Shown one piece after another: positions 17,722 to 26,772 of a stretch of 64,000 nucleotides of DNA. The stretch lies in assembly GCA_027483895.1 (NCBI GenBank), contig JAIXTP010000034.1:1-64000 (forward strand), in the 5' to 3' direction. Every line of letters begins with the position of its first letter. Within the stretch, counting starts at the first letter, position 1. This DNA is from Hyphomicrobiales bacterium. Lineage in GTDB: Bacteria; Pseudomonadota; Alphaproteobacteria; Rhizobiales; Beijerinckiaceae. The notes under the pieces were generated by a model. The model was not told where the DNA came from. It ran no database searches and worked only from the letters and a program-made list of their open reading frames with translations. Both the position numbers and the translations under genes were made by a program.

Positions 17722-19263
17722 ATGGTCCGCATTCCCGTCCTTCCGACCGCCCCGCGTCCCCGCCTCGGGACCGTGACCCGGATCGGCCTCGCCGCGCTCC
17801 TCTGCGCGACCGCTCTGACCGCCGTTCCGGCCGTTCTCGCCGACGAGCCCGGTGCAACGGATCCGCGCATGAAGCCCGCGAGCAATGCGGTGCTGCAGCG
17901 CCTCCGCGTGACGGTGAACAAGTCGCACACGACGCGCCTCGACTTCCCGTTCTCCGACGTGATGGTGGGATCGTCCGAGATCGCGGACGTGATCCCGATC
18001 AGCGACCAGACGCTCTACGTGCTCGGCAAGAAGGTGGGCACGACGAACATCTCGGTGTTCGACAAGGAGCGGAAGCTCGTCGCGGTGCTCGACGTGGAAG
18101 TCGGCATCGACGTGGCGATGCTGGAAGCGCGCATCCATGAGAGCACCGGCAATCGCGACATCCGCGTACGGGGCTTCGACGACAAGGTGGTGCTGACGGG
18201 CACCGCGGGCGACGCGCAGACCGTGGATCGCGCCTTCGACGTGGCTTCGGGCCTCGTCGGCCAGAACGTCGTCAACACGACGCGGGTGACCTCCCCGCAG
18301 CAGGTGATGCTGAAGGTCCGCTTCGTGGAAGTGCAGCGCGAAGCGGGGCGCGAACTCGGCGTAAGGCTCGAATATGCGGGCGATCGCCGGGCGATCCGCT
18401 CCGGCGTCGTCGGTCCGCCGACGATCGTGAACAGCGGCGCCGACACCCCCGGCGGCGGGGTGGCCGGTCCGCTGGCGGTTCTCGGCTCGGCGGTGACGGG
18501 CAATCCGCAATTCGGACAGATCTTCACGACGCTCGCCGACAAGGGCAACCAGATCGACGCCTTCATCAACGCGCTCGAGGGCAAGGGGCTGGTGCGCCGG
18601 CTCGGCGAGCCGAACCTGATCGCCATGTCGGGCGACACCGCGAACTTCCTCGCGGGCGGCGAATTCCCGGTGCCGGTCAATTCGACGACGAGCAACGGCT
18701 TTCCGACCGTCACCATCGCCTTCAAGGAATACGGCGTCGGCCTCGCCTTCACGCCCACGGTGCTGCGCAACGGGCTGATCAATCTGAAGATCGAGCCCGA
18801 GGTGAGCGAACTCGACCCCACCAACGGGGTGAAGGTGGGCGGCGTCGAAGTGCCCGGCCTCGTGAAGCGGCGGGCGAAGACCACGGTGGAGCTGCGCGAC
18901 GGGCAGAGCTTCGCCATCGCGGGGCTCATCCAGGCGCAGTCGCTGCGGACGGTGGAACAGCTGCCTTGGCTCGGCTCGCTGCCGGTGCTGGGCGCGCTGT
19001 TCCGCAGCGCCGCCTTCCAGCAGCGCGAGACCGAACTCGTGGTGATCGTGACGCCGCATCTCGTGCAGCCGGCGCGGCCGGGGCAGGTGCTGGCGACCCC
19101 CTTCAACGGGAGCCGGCCGACCAACGACCCCGAGCTGTTCCTCGAGGGCAAGGTGGAGAACCCGGACCCGAAGACGCGCGAGCGGCTCTCGGCCAAGGGC
19201 AAGGCGCTCGGCGCCTACGGCCACATCATCGACGCGCAGCCCGCGTCGACGACCAAGCGCTGA
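17722..19263 (+). CDS. cpaC: Tad pilus outer-membrane secretin CpaC/RcpA
   Basis: The 513-residue secretin has a cleavable signal peptide (cut expected after AVLA near residue 40), an N-terminal pilus-secretin domain (about 50-130), a BON-like segment (about 135-195) and a C-terminal secretin domain (about 280-465, with VPVPVNSTTSNGFPTVTIAF and ELVVIVTPHLVQP). It forms the outer-membrane channel for the Flp pilus. The start at 17722 is set by the signal peptide; the open frame upstream overlaps cpaB and is not used. It is 52 bp after cpaB. Confidence 0.94.
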   Translation: MVRIPVLPTAPRPRLGTVTRIGLAALLCATALTAVPAVLADEPGATDPRMKPASNAVLQRLRVTVNKSHTTRLDFPFSDVMVGSSEIADVIPISDQTLYVLGKKVGTTNISVFDKERKLVAVLDVEVGIDVAMLEARIHESTGNRDIRVRGFDDKVVLTGTAGDAQTVDRAFDVASGLVGQNVVNTTRVTSPQQVMLKVRFVEVQREAGRELGVRLEYAGDRRAIRSGVVGPPTIVNSGADTPGGGVAGPLAVLGSAVTGNPQFGQIFTTLADKGNQIDAFINALEGKGLVRRLGEPNLIAMSGDTANFLAGGEFPVPVNSTTSNGFPTVTIAFKEYGVGLAFTPTVLRNGLINLKIEPEVSELDPTNGVKVGGVEVPGLVKRRAKTTVELRDGQSFAIAGLIQAQSLRTVEQLPWLGSLPVLGALFRSAAFQQRETELVVIVTPHLVQPARPGQVLATPFNGSRPTNDPELFLEGKVENPDPKTRERLSAKGKALGAYGHIIDAQPASTTKR

Positions 19264-19277
19264 TCGGAGGCCGCGTC

Positions 19278-19556
19278 ATGAACCGCTTCTCCCGCAGTCT
19301 CGCCGCCGTGCTGCCCGCGCTGACGCTCGGCGCCTGTTCCACCTATCTCGACCGGCAGGACTTCGCCTCCTCCTCGCTCGGCGATGCGGTGGCGCGCAAC
19401 GCGGCGATTCACGTGATCGACCCTTGGCCTGCCCATGCCCGCAACACGCGGATCGTGCATGACGGCGCGCGCCTGCAGCCCGCCATCGAGCGCTACCGGA
19501 CGGGCGAGATCACCGAGCCCGCCGCGGCCTCGACGACCAAGTCTTCGGCACGCTGA
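19278..19556 (+). CDS. Small pilus-locus lipoprotein
   Basis: This 92-residue protein begins with a lipoprotein signal (MNRFSRSLAAVLPALTLGAC, lipobox LGAC, lipidated Cys20). The mature part contains IDPWPAHARNTRI and ERYRTGEI. It occupies the position after the secretin where alphaproteobacterial Tad loci often carry CpaD, but at 92 residues it is far shorter than CpaD (about 200 or more). It may be a secretin-assisting lipoprotein that replaces CpaD. GGAGG lies just before the ATG. Confidence 0.75.
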   Translation: MNRFSRSLAAVLPALTLGACSTYLDRQDFASSSLGDAVARNAAIHVIDPWPAHARNTRIVHDGARLQPAIERYRTGEITEPAAASTTKSSAR

Positions 19557-19583
19557 GAACCGGGCGGGGAGGGAGTTCAGGTC

Positions 19584-21098
19584 ATGCGTCGCCCGACCCC
19601 CGACCGGTTCTCGGCATCCCGGCCCGCCCGCGCGGCCGATGCGGCCCGCCGCTTCGCGCGCGACGAGGACGGCTATGTGCTGCCGTTGGCGACGCTCATG
19701 CTCCTGACCTTTCTCGGCGGTACGCTGCTCGCGGTCGACGGGGCGCGCTACGCCAACCTCCAGACCGACCTGCAGAAGGCGGCGGATGCGGCGGCGCTGG
19801 CCGCGGCGGCGGAACTCGACCTGCGCCCCGGCGCCTTGGATCGGGCGCGCGACGCGGCGGCGGCCCTCGTCGCCAACGATCAGGCGATGGGGACGGCGCG
19901 CGGACGCGTGAGCGTCGATCTGCGCTTCCTGACGTCGCTGCCCGCGAGCGACGATGCGCCGATCGACGCAAGCCGCATCGCGGCGACGGGGGCGGAGGCG
20001 CGTTTCGTCGAGGCCGTCGCCCGGCCGGTGGCCTTGGACACGATCATGCCGGCGGCGCTGTTCGGAGGCGCGGGCCGGGTCACGTCCTCGGCGGTGGCGG
20101 TGGCGGGGTTCGACCAGGCCGTCTGCGATTTCACGCCGCTCTATATGTGCAACCCGTTCGAGGGCTCGGCCTATTCGCTGACGCAGGCGATGCAGGACCC
20201 GCGGCTGCGGCGGCGGCTCATCGAGATGAAGCAGCAAGGGCCGGGCGCGTCCTATTTCCCGGGCAATTTCGGCTTTCTGCAGCCGCCCGGCGGGCAGGGC
20301 GCGAACGACATCCGGGACATGATCGCGCGGACGCGGCCGCAGGGCTGTTATCTGCGCAGCGGCGTCGAGCTGGCGACGGGCGCGATCGCGAGCGTGCGCA
20401 GCGCGGTGAACGTGCGCTTCGACATGTATGACGGCGACCAGAGCGGCAACCGGAACAAGGCCGATTACCGGCCCGCCGCGAATGTCCGCAAGGGCTATGT
20501 GACGGCCAAGGGCGGCAATGCCTGCAGCGCGGCACCCTCGACCGACCCGACCAAGGCGCGGGGACTGACGCGGGACGCCTGCTTCATCGCGGGCAACTGC
20601 TTCTCGTCGGATTTCTCGCTCTACATGCAGAACCGCGTCGGCGACGGGCTGTGGGATTTCGAGGGCTATTGGGCGGTCAATCACGGCTCGGCGCCCAAGC
20701 CGCCGCCGAAGGGCGGGCTCGCTTACACCAATGCCGATCCGCCCTCGCGCTACGACGTCTATCGCTACGAGATCGCGGCGGGCCTGACGGCGAACGCCTC
20801 GCCCGCGGGGGAGACGGGGACGCCCGCCTGCTTCCGGGGCACGACCTCGGATGATCCGGACCGGCGGCTCATCTACGGCGCGGTGCTCGACTGCATGGCG
20901 CTGAACGATCCGGCGAACGGCGGGCCGATCAAGGGCGGCTCCTCCGACAAGCTGCCCGTCACGGCCTTCGCGCGCTTCTTCATCACCGAGCCGATCGAGA
21001 CCGGGAAGGAAGACACGCTCTGGGTCGAGATGGTCGACGTGTTCGAGCCGGGCGTGAAGAACGACGTCTCCCGTGATCTCGTCCAGCTCTACCGGTGA
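19584..21098 (+). CDS. TadG-like pilus assembly protein with TadE-type N terminus
   Basis: The 504-residue protein starts with a basic segment ending RDEDGYVLP, then one hydrophobic helix (about residues 35-55) and LQKAADAAALAAAAELD, the hallmark of the TadG/Flp-assembly N-terminal domain. The long periplasmic part is Cys-containing (at least CYLRSG, CNPF, CSAAP, CFIAGNCF, CFRGT), suggesting disulfides. TadE/TadG proteins are minor pseudopilins or surface components of the Tad pilus. A von Willebrand MIDAS motif, present in many TadG proteins, is not evident. A GGAGGGAG site precedes the ATG. Confidence 0.82.
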   Translation: MRRPTPDRFSASRPARAADAARRFARDEDGYVLPLATLMLLTFLGGTLLAVDGARYANLQTDLQKAADAAALAAAAELDLRPGALDRARDAAAALVANDQAMGTARGRVSVDLRFLTSLPASDDAPIDASRIAATGAEARFVEAVARPVALDTIMPAALFGGAGRVTSSAVAVAGFDQAVCDFTPLYMCNPFEGSAYSLTQAMQDPRLRRRLIEMKQQGPGASYFPGNFGFLQPPGGQGANDIRDMIARTRPQGCYLRSGVELATGAIASVRSAVNVRFDMYDGDQSGNRNKADYRPAANVRKGYVTAKGGNACSAAPSTDPTKARGLTRDACFIAGNCFSSDFSLYMQNRVGDGLWDFEGYWAVNHGSAPKPPPKGGLAYTNADPPSRYDVYRYEIAAGLTANASPAGETGTPACFRGTTSDDPDRRLIYGAVLDCMALNDPANGGPIKGGSSDKLPVTAFARFFITEPIETGKEDTLWVEMVDVFEPGVKNDVSRDLVQLYR

Positions 21099-21106
21099 GG
21101 CGCGCC

Positions 21107-21613
21107 ATGAACCGCCGCCCACGCATCGGACGGGACGAGGAGGGAGCCGCGCTGGTGGAGGCGGCGGTGCTGCTGCCGTTCCTGACGCTTCTGCTGTTCG
21201 GCGCCTTCGAATTCTCGAAGATCTTCTACGACCGGCACCTCGTGGAAACCGGGTTGCGCGATGCGGCGCGCTATCTCGCCCGGACCGACGATCCCTTGGC
21301 CGCGGCGAACCGTCTTCAGGCGCGGCGGATCGCCGTGTTCGGCACGGCCGACGGCAGCGGGAGCCCGCGCGTCTCCTGGTGGACGCCCGCCGAATTGGCT
21401 GCGGGCGACTGCACGGGCTTCTGCGTGCTGCTGACCGAGACGGCCAATCTCGACCCGCTGACCGGGGCCAAGCGCTTTCGCGGCGGTGATGCCGTGCGCT
21501 CGGTGGAAGTGCGTGCCTTTCTCGACCATCCCGGGCTCGGGACGTTCGCGCTGCTCGGGATCCGCGGTCTCAGGATGCGGATCGCGCATCAGGAACGGGT
21601 GATCGGGGAATGA
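21107..21613 (+). CDS. TadE-like pseudopilin
   Basis: The 168-residue protein carries the TadE signature RDEEGAALVEAAVLLPFLTLLL near residues 8-29, with Gly before the hydrophobic helix and the conserved Glu, followed by FGAFEFSKIFYDR. It is a minor pseudopilin of the Tad system, probably processed by the same peptidase as the pilin. The ATG at 21107 with GAGG six bases upstream is chosen over an in-frame GTG at 21095. Its stop overlaps the next start (ATGA). Confidence 0.88.
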   Translation: MNRRPRIGRDEEGAALVEAAVLLPFLTLLLFGAFEFSKIFYDRHLVETGLRDAARYLARTDDPLAAANRLQARRIAVFGTADGSGSPRVSWWTPAELAAGDCTGFCVLLTETANLDPLTGAKRFRGGDAVRSVEVRAFLDHPGLGTFALLGIRGLRMRIAHQERVIGE

Positions 21614-22293
21614 CCGCGATGCGCCCTGACCCCGCCCGTTTCCGGCTTCTGCGGCGGCTCGCGCGGGACGCGCGCGGCGCGACGCTGGTGGAAGCGTCGC
21701 TGCTGATCCCCTTCGTCTTCGTGTTCATGTTCGGGGCGGTGGAGTTCCTGTTCGCGTTCCACCAATGGAACCGTGCGGTGAAGGCGGTGGAGCGCGGAGC
21801 ACGGCTCGCGATCGTCTCGACCCCGGTCGATGCGTCGCTCGCGACCGTCACGGACGCCGTTGGAACGTTGATCCCCGGGGATCCGCTGCCGGCGAATTAC
21901 TTCCGATCGGTCTGCCGGCCCTCGACCTGCACGCTGACGGCGGGCGGGGCTGCGGCGGGCGGGCGCTTCGACGCCGCCGCGATGGACCGCATCGTCTTCG
22001 GCCGCAACGGGCGGGCCTGCGGGGACGCGGCGAACGCCTATGACGCGGGGATGTGCGACATCTTCCCGAGCATCGCGCCCGCCAATGTGGTCGTCGAATA
22101 CGCGCATACGGGGCTCGGCTTCGTCGGGCGGCCGGGCGGGCCGGTGCCGAGCGTCACGGTTTCGCTCACCGGCCTGCGCTTCCGTTTCTTCTTCCTCGAT
22201 TCGATCCCGGGCTTCGGCCCGATCGCCATGCCGCCGATGCGGGTCACGCTGACGGGGGAGGATCTCCTGTCGGCCGGGCCGGCCGAGCGGTGA
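21610..22293 (+). CDS. TadE/TadF-like pseudopilin
   Basis: The 227-residue protein has a TadE-type N terminus: RDARGATLVEASLLIPFVF, then FGAVEFLFAFHQW. A mid-region with three or more Cys residues (VCRPSTCTL, RACGD, MCDIF) suggests disulfide bonds in the periplasm. It overlaps the preceding gene by four bases, so the two pseudopilins are made together. Together with the TadG-like protein the locus has three TadE-family members, the usual set for Tad pili. Confidence 0.86.
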   Translation: MTAMRPDPARFRLLRRLARDARGATLVEASLLIPFVFVFMFGAVEFLFAFHQWNRAVKAVERGARLAIVSTPVDASLATVTDAVGTLIPGDPLPANYFRSVCRPSTCTLTAGGAAAGGRFDAAAMDRIVFGRNGRACGDAANAYDAGMCDIFPSIAPANVVVEYAHTGLGFVGRPGGPVPSVTVSLTGLRFRFFFLDSIPGFGPIAMPPMRVTLTGEDLLSAGPAER

Positions 22294-22306
22294 CGGAGAA
22301 AGAGCC

Positions 22307-23482
22307 ATGTCGGACGCCTTCATCATCCATGCCCCCGACGATCCCGAAATCGCGGCGCCCGCGGTGGTCGTGCTCGAACAGCACGGCCGGCGGACGCGCC
22401 GGCTGCCCTCGGCGGCGGCGACGGAGACCGATCCGGTCTTCATGTCCTCGAAACGGCGGCTCGTGGTGATGATCCCGTCCGCATCCGGGGAGGCTGCGGA
22501 AGACGAACTTCTCGGCTTCGTCGAGGGTAAGGGCCGGGGCGTACCGACGCTCTATGTGGCGGATTCGATCGCGCCGGGGGCCTATAAGCGCCTCGTCCGG
22601 GCGGGCGGCGAGTGGCTGACGCGCGAGGCGGTGCGGCGGGAGCTGCCGGAGCTTCTGCAGAAGATGCAGGACGCGCCCGCCGAGGCGGGGGAGGGCGCGG
22701 TGATCGTCGCCTTTCTTCCCACGCGGGGCGGCGCGGGCAATACGACGCTGGTCGCCGAATGCGGCGTCGCCGCGGCCCGCGCGGCGGGCAAGGGCGGCGG
22801 CCGTGTGGCGGCCATCGACCTCAACGTGCAGAGCGGCGCGCTGGCGCATCGGCTCGATCTGGAGCCGCGGCTCGACTTCGCCGAGATCCTGAACCGACCC
22901 GACCGGCTCGATGCGCGCCTCGCGGAAGCCTTCGTCGCGCGGCACGGCTCGGGGCTCGACGTCTATGCGGGCGCGTCCGCGCGCATTCCCTTCGACGAGG
23001 TGGGCGGGCGCGCATTGTTCGCGCTGGTGGACCGGCTGGCGCATCTCTATGACCGCGTGCTCGTCGACCTGCCCGCGCTGCGCTTCTCATGGACCGAGGC
23101 GATTCTGGCGGGCGCCGACGGCGTGGTGGTGACGGGCGCGCCGGACGTGCCGGGGCTGAGGCGGCTCACGGAGGATGCGGGCCTTCTCGACGCCTTGGGC
23201 GTGGAGCCGCGGCGGGCCTTCTATGCCGTCAACGGCTGCGGAAGTTCGATGTTCGGCCGCATCGAGCATGCGGCGGAGATCATGCGCGCGCTCGCCGGGC
23301 GGGACGTGCTGCTGATCCGCCGCGACGAGGAGGCGGTGGCCGACGCCGCCGATCTCGGCCGTCCCGTGCTCGAACTGCACCCCCGCGCGGCCGTCGCCAA
23401 GGACATCCGGGCGCTCGCCGAACGGATCGCCGCCGTGACCCGGCGCACGACCCCCGCCGCCCAAGCCCTTGCCGCCGAATGA
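22307..23482 (+). CDS. cpaE: Tad pilus localisation ATPase CpaE/TadZ
   Basis: The 391-residue protein has an N-terminal receiver-like region (about 1-130) and a C-terminal MinD/ParA-type ATPase domain (about 140-380). Its P-loop reads LPTRGGAGNTTLVAE: the deviant Walker A is present but the two lysines of canonical MinD-type ATPases are Arg and Asn. Such substitutions are common in the CpaE/TadZ group, which places the Tad machine at the cell pole. ATP hydrolysis may therefore be weak or absent. GGAGAAAG precedes the ATG, and the stop overlaps the cpaF start. Confidence 0.9.
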   Translation: MSDAFIIHAPDDPEIAAPAVVVLEQHGRRTRRLPSAAATETDPVFMSSKRRLVVMIPSASGEAAEDELLGFVEGKGRGVPTLYVADSIAPGAYKRLVRAGGEWLTREAVRRELPELLQKMQDAPAEAGEGAVIVAFLPTRGGAGNTTLVAECGVAAARAAGKGGGRVAAIDLNVQSGALAHRLDLEPRLDFAEILNRPDRLDARLAEAFVARHGSGLDVYAGASARIPFDEVGGRALFALVDRLAHLYDRVLVDLPALRFSWTEAILAGADGVVVTGAPDVPGLRRLTEDAGLLDALGVEPRRAFYAVNGCGSSMFGRIEHAAEIMRALAGRDVLLIRRDEEAVADAADLGRPVLELHPRAAVAKDIRALAERIAAVTRRTTPAAQALAAE

Positions 23483-24885
23483 GGACCACGACCGTGCTCG
23501 AGCGCATCTCCGAACGCTGGAAAGTCCCCGCCCGCCGGAGCCCCGAGGCCGAGCCTGCGGCGCCGGCCGCGCCCGACGCGGAAAAGACCTTCATCGCCGA
23601 TCTCGCGGCCGCGCGGCCCAAGCTGATCGACGAGAAGGTGAAGCTGCACGGCCGGATCATCGACGAGTTCAACCTGTCGCTGATCGAGAAGGTCTCGCGC
23701 GACGAACTTGCGCGGCAGGTCCGCCGTTTCGTGGCCGACTACGTGGTGGCCGAGCGGTTGGCCCTGAACGAGAAGGAACTCGACGGCTTCACCGAGGACG
23801 TGCTCGACGAGATGGTCGGGCTGGGCCCCATCGAGCCCTTGCTGAAGGACCCGACGGTCAACGACATCCTGATCAACACGCATCGCTCGGTCTATGTGGA
23901 GCGCTTCGGCAAACTCGAAGCGACCGCGGTGCGCTTCAAGGACGAGGCGCATCTGCTGCGCATCGTGAACAAGATCGTCGCGGGCGTGGGGCGGCGGGTG
24001 GACGAGTCCTCGCCGACCGTGGACGCGCGCCTGCCCGACGGCTCGCGCGTGAACATCGCGGTGCGGCCGGTGGCGGTGGACGGGCCGCTCGTCTCGATCC
24101 GCAAATTCTCGAAGCGGCCCTTCTCGATGGACAAGCTCGTCGAGATCAACGCGCTGCGCGAGCCCATGGCCGACGTGCTGCGGGCGGCGGTGAAGGGGCG
24201 GATCTCGATCATCGTCTCGGGGGGCACGGGCTCCGGCAAGACGACGATGCTGAACGCCCTGTCGAGCCATATCCCGCCGGACGAGCGGCTCATCACCATC
24301 GAGGACGCGGCGGAGCTGCAGCTGCAGCAGCCCCATGTCGGCCGGCTCGAAACGCGGCCGCCGAACGTCGAAGGGCGGGGCGAGATCCGCCAGCGCGAAC
24401 TCGTGAAGAACGCGCTGCGCATGCGGCCCGACCGGATCATCATCGGCGAGGTCCGCGGCGAAGAGGCCTTCGACATGCTGCAGGCCATGAATACGGGCCA
24501 TGAAGGCTCGATGACGACCATCCATGCCAACAATCCGCGCGATGCGGTGCGGCGCATGGAGCAGATGGTCGGCATGGCCGGCATGCCGATGTCCATGCAG
24601 GCGATCCGCTCGCAGATCGCCTCGGCCATCCAAGTGATCGTGCAGCTCCAGCGTCTGGGCGACGGCAAGCGGCGCGTCACCAGCATCGCGGAGATCACCG
24701 GCATGGAAGGCGACGTGCTGCAGCTGCACGAGGTCTTCCGCTTCGTCCGCGAAGGGGTGGACGCGAAGGGCGGGATCGTCGGCTCGTTCCGGGCGACGGG
24801 CGTACGGCCGAAATTCCTCGCCGAGCTGAAGACGCTCGGCGTCGATTTTCCGCCCTCGGTCTTCGACCCTTCGGCGCCGCTGTGA
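23479..24885 (+). CDS. cpaF: Tad secretion ATPase CpaF/TadA
   Basis: The 468-residue hexameric type II/IV secretion ATPase has Walker A GGTGSGKTT near residue 248, an Asp box ITIEDAAELQL, Walker B-type GEVRGEEAFDMLQAM and the His box TTIHANNPRDA. It powers extension (and in some systems retraction) of the Tad pilus from the cytoplasmic face. The ATG at 23479 overlaps the cpaE stop (ATGA); a GTG at 23494 is an alternative. Immediately downstream come the two membrane platform genes. Confidence 0.95.
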   Translation: MRTTTVLERISERWKVPARRSPEAEPAAPAAPDAEKTFIADLAAARPKLIDEKVKLHGRIIDEFNLSLIEKVSRDELARQVRRFVADYVVAERLALNEKELDGFTEDVLDEMVGLGPIEPLLKDPTVNDILINTHRSVYVERFGKLEATAVRFKDEAHLLRIVNKIVAGVGRRVDESSPTVDARLPDGSRVNIAVRPVAVDGPLVSIRKFSKRPFSMDKLVEINALREPMADVLRAAVKGRISIIVSGGTGSGKTTMLNALSSHIPPDERLITIEDAAELQLQQPHVGRLETRPPNVEGRGEIRQRELVKNALRMRPDRIIIGEVRGEEAFDMLQAMNTGHEGSMTTIHANNPRDAVRRMEQMVGMAGMPMSMQAIRSQIASAIQVIVQLQRLGDGKRRVTSIAEITGMEGDVLQLHEVFRFVREGVDAKGGIVGSFRATGVRPKFLAELKTLGVDFPPSVFDPSAPL

Positions 24886-24892
24886 GGCCGAA

Positions 24893-25846
24893 ATGACCGA
24901 ACCCTGGGTGCTCTATTTCATCGTCTTCGCCGCGGTCTTCCTCGCCGTGCAGGGCGTCACCGCGCTGGTGGGCGGCGACATAGCGCGCCGTCGGGCGCAA
25001 GAGCGGCGCTTCGCGGCGGTGGCCGGAAGCGTCGAGCGCGACGAGAAGGCCGTCGAGATCGTGAAGCGGCGGGCGGGCGAGTCCTGGGGACGGCTCGGCG
25101 GGCCGATCGCCGCCGCGGATCGGCTGATCACGCAATCGGGCCTGCGCATGCCGCGCGCGCGTCTCGGCATCGTGGTGGCGGGCGTCTGGTTCGCGGCGGG
25201 CCTGCTGCTGCCCGCGGCGCTCGGCCCGGTGCTCCGCACGCTCGCGGGCCTTCTTTTCGCGCTCGCCGCCACGGGTGCGGTGCTGGCGCTGAGGCGGAAG
25301 CGGCGCATCGCGCTTTTCGGCGAGCAATTGCCGGACGTGCTCGACGTGATCGTGCGCAGCCTCCGGGCCGGCCACCCTTTGAGCGTGTCGCTCTCGCTGG
25401 TCGGCCGCGAGATGCCGGAGCCGTCGGGGCCGGAATTCGCGGTGGTGTTCGACGAAGTGAGCTACGGCCGCGACCTGCGCGAGGCGCTCGACAATCTGAG
25501 CGCGCGGGTGGGCCATGAGGACCTGCGCTTCCTCGTGACGTCCGTCTCCGTCGCGAGCCGGACGGGCGGCAATCTCGGCGAGATCCTCGCGAGCCTTTCG
25601 CGGCTGATCCGCGACCGCTTCCGGTTGCAGCGGAAGGTGCGGGCGCTGTCCTCGGAAGGGCGGTTCTCGGCCGTGGCGCTCAGCATCATCCCCGTGGCGC
25701 TGTTCGGGATCATCAATCTGCTTTCGAAGGACTTCTACCGCGAGATCTGGGGGCACCCGGTGCTCGATTTCGCGCTGGGGACGGCCGCGGTGCTGATGAT
25801 CGTCGGCAACGTCGTCATGTACCGCATGGTCAATTTCAAGGTCTGA
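24893..25846 (+). CDS. tadB: Tad inner-membrane platform protein TadB (CpaG)
   Basis: The 317-residue membrane protein has an N-terminal helix, two central helices (about residues 85-140), a T2SSF domain (about 150-275; LPDVLDVIVRSLRAGHPL, SVASRTGGNLGEIL) and two C-terminal helices. TadB and TadC form the inner-membrane core that couples CpaF to pilin extraction. It starts 7 bp after the cpaF stop and ends 4 bp before tadC. Confidence 0.93.
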   Translation: MTEPWVLYFIVFAAVFLAVQGVTALVGGDIARRRAQERRFAAVAGSVERDEKAVEIVKRRAGESWGRLGGPIAAADRLITQSGLRMPRARLGIVVAGVWFAAGLLLPAALGPVLRTLAGLLFALAATGAVLALRRKRRIALFGEQLPDVLDVIVRSLRAGHPLSVSLSLVGREMPEPSGPEFAVVFDEVSYGRDLREALDNLSARVGHEDLRFLVTSVSVASRTGGNLGEILASLSRLIRDRFRLQRKVRALSSEGRFSAVALSIIPVALFGIINLLSKDFYREIWGHPVLDFALGTAAVLMIVGNVVMYRMVNFKV

Positions 25847-25850
25847 ACCG

Positions 25851-26756
25851 ATGACGAACGCCGCCGCCTGGATCATCGCGCTTCTCGCATGCGGCTCGGC
25901 GGGCCTTTTCGGCTTCGCGCTCTGGACGCATTTCGCCGAACGCGCGCGGCTGCGGCGCCGGCTGGCGACGGCGCGGGCCGACGGTGCGGGCGGGCGCTTC
26001 GATCCGGCGCAGGCCGGGGCGGGCGTGATCGACGTCGAGACCTTCGGCTTCGGCGACGCGGCCAAGCGCGAGCTGCGCCTCAAGCTGATGGGTGCGGGCT
26101 TCTTCGGCCCGGACGCGGTGACGATCTTCGTGCTCGCGAAGATCCTGTTCGCGGTGACGCTGCCGGTGCTGGTCCATGCAGGGCTCACGCGGAGCACCGA
26201 CCTGCATCCGATCGCCAAGACGGTGCTCCTCGGCCTCTCCTTCCTCTTCGCCTGGTACGCCGCGGACGGCTGGCTCGCGCGGCGACGGCGGATGCTGGAA
26301 GAGCGGTTCCGGCTCGTCTTTCCGGATTTTCTCGACCTGATGGTGGTCTGTGCGGATGCGGGGCTGAGCCTCGAGGCGTCGCTCGAACGCATCACGGCGG
26401 AACTCGAGGGCCGGCAGCCGGAACTGCACCGCAATCTGATGCTGCTCGGCGCGGAGATGCGCGCGGGCCGCGGCACGATCGAGGCGCTGAAGGTGTTCGC
26501 CGAACGCCTCGGCCTCGAGGAGGCGCGGGCGCTCGTGGTGCTGCTGCGCCAATCCACCGAACTCGGCACCGACATCGCGCAGGCGCTGCGCACCTTCAGC
26601 GACGAGATGCGCGAAAAGCGCGCTTCGCGGGCCGAAGAGAAGGCCCATGCGCTGCCCGTGAAGCTCGTGATCCCGCTCGCGCTCTTCGTCTTCCCCGTGA
26701 TCCTCATCGTCATCATGACGCCCTTGGGGATCCGGATCGCCTCCGCATTGAAGTGA
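25851..26756 (+). CDS. tadC: Tad inner-membrane platform protein TadC (CpaH)
   Basis: The 301-residue protein parallels TadB: N-terminal helix, two helices near residues 85-145, a T2SSF domain (about 155-270; FPDFLDLMVVCADAGLSLEASL, QSTELGTDIAQALRTF) and a C-terminal helix pair. It is the second polytopic platform protein of the pilus. It is coupled to tadB and lies 16 bp before the TPR lipoprotein gene. Confidence 0.93.
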   Translation: MTNAAAWIIALLACGSAGLFGFALWTHFAERARLRRRLATARADGAGGRFDPAQAGAGVIDVETFGFGDAAKRELRLKLMGAGFFGPDAVTIFVLAKILFAVTLPVLVHAGLTRSTDLHPIAKTVLLGLSFLFAWYAADGWLARRRRMLEERFRLVFPDFLDLMVVCADAGLSLEASLERITAELEGRQPELHRNLMLLGAEMRAGRGTIEALKVFAERLGLEEARALVVLLRQSTELGTDIAQALRTFSDEMREKRASRAEEKAHALPVKLVIPLALFVFPVILIVIMTPLGIRIASALK

Positions 26757-26772
26757 AATCAGGAGAATTCCC

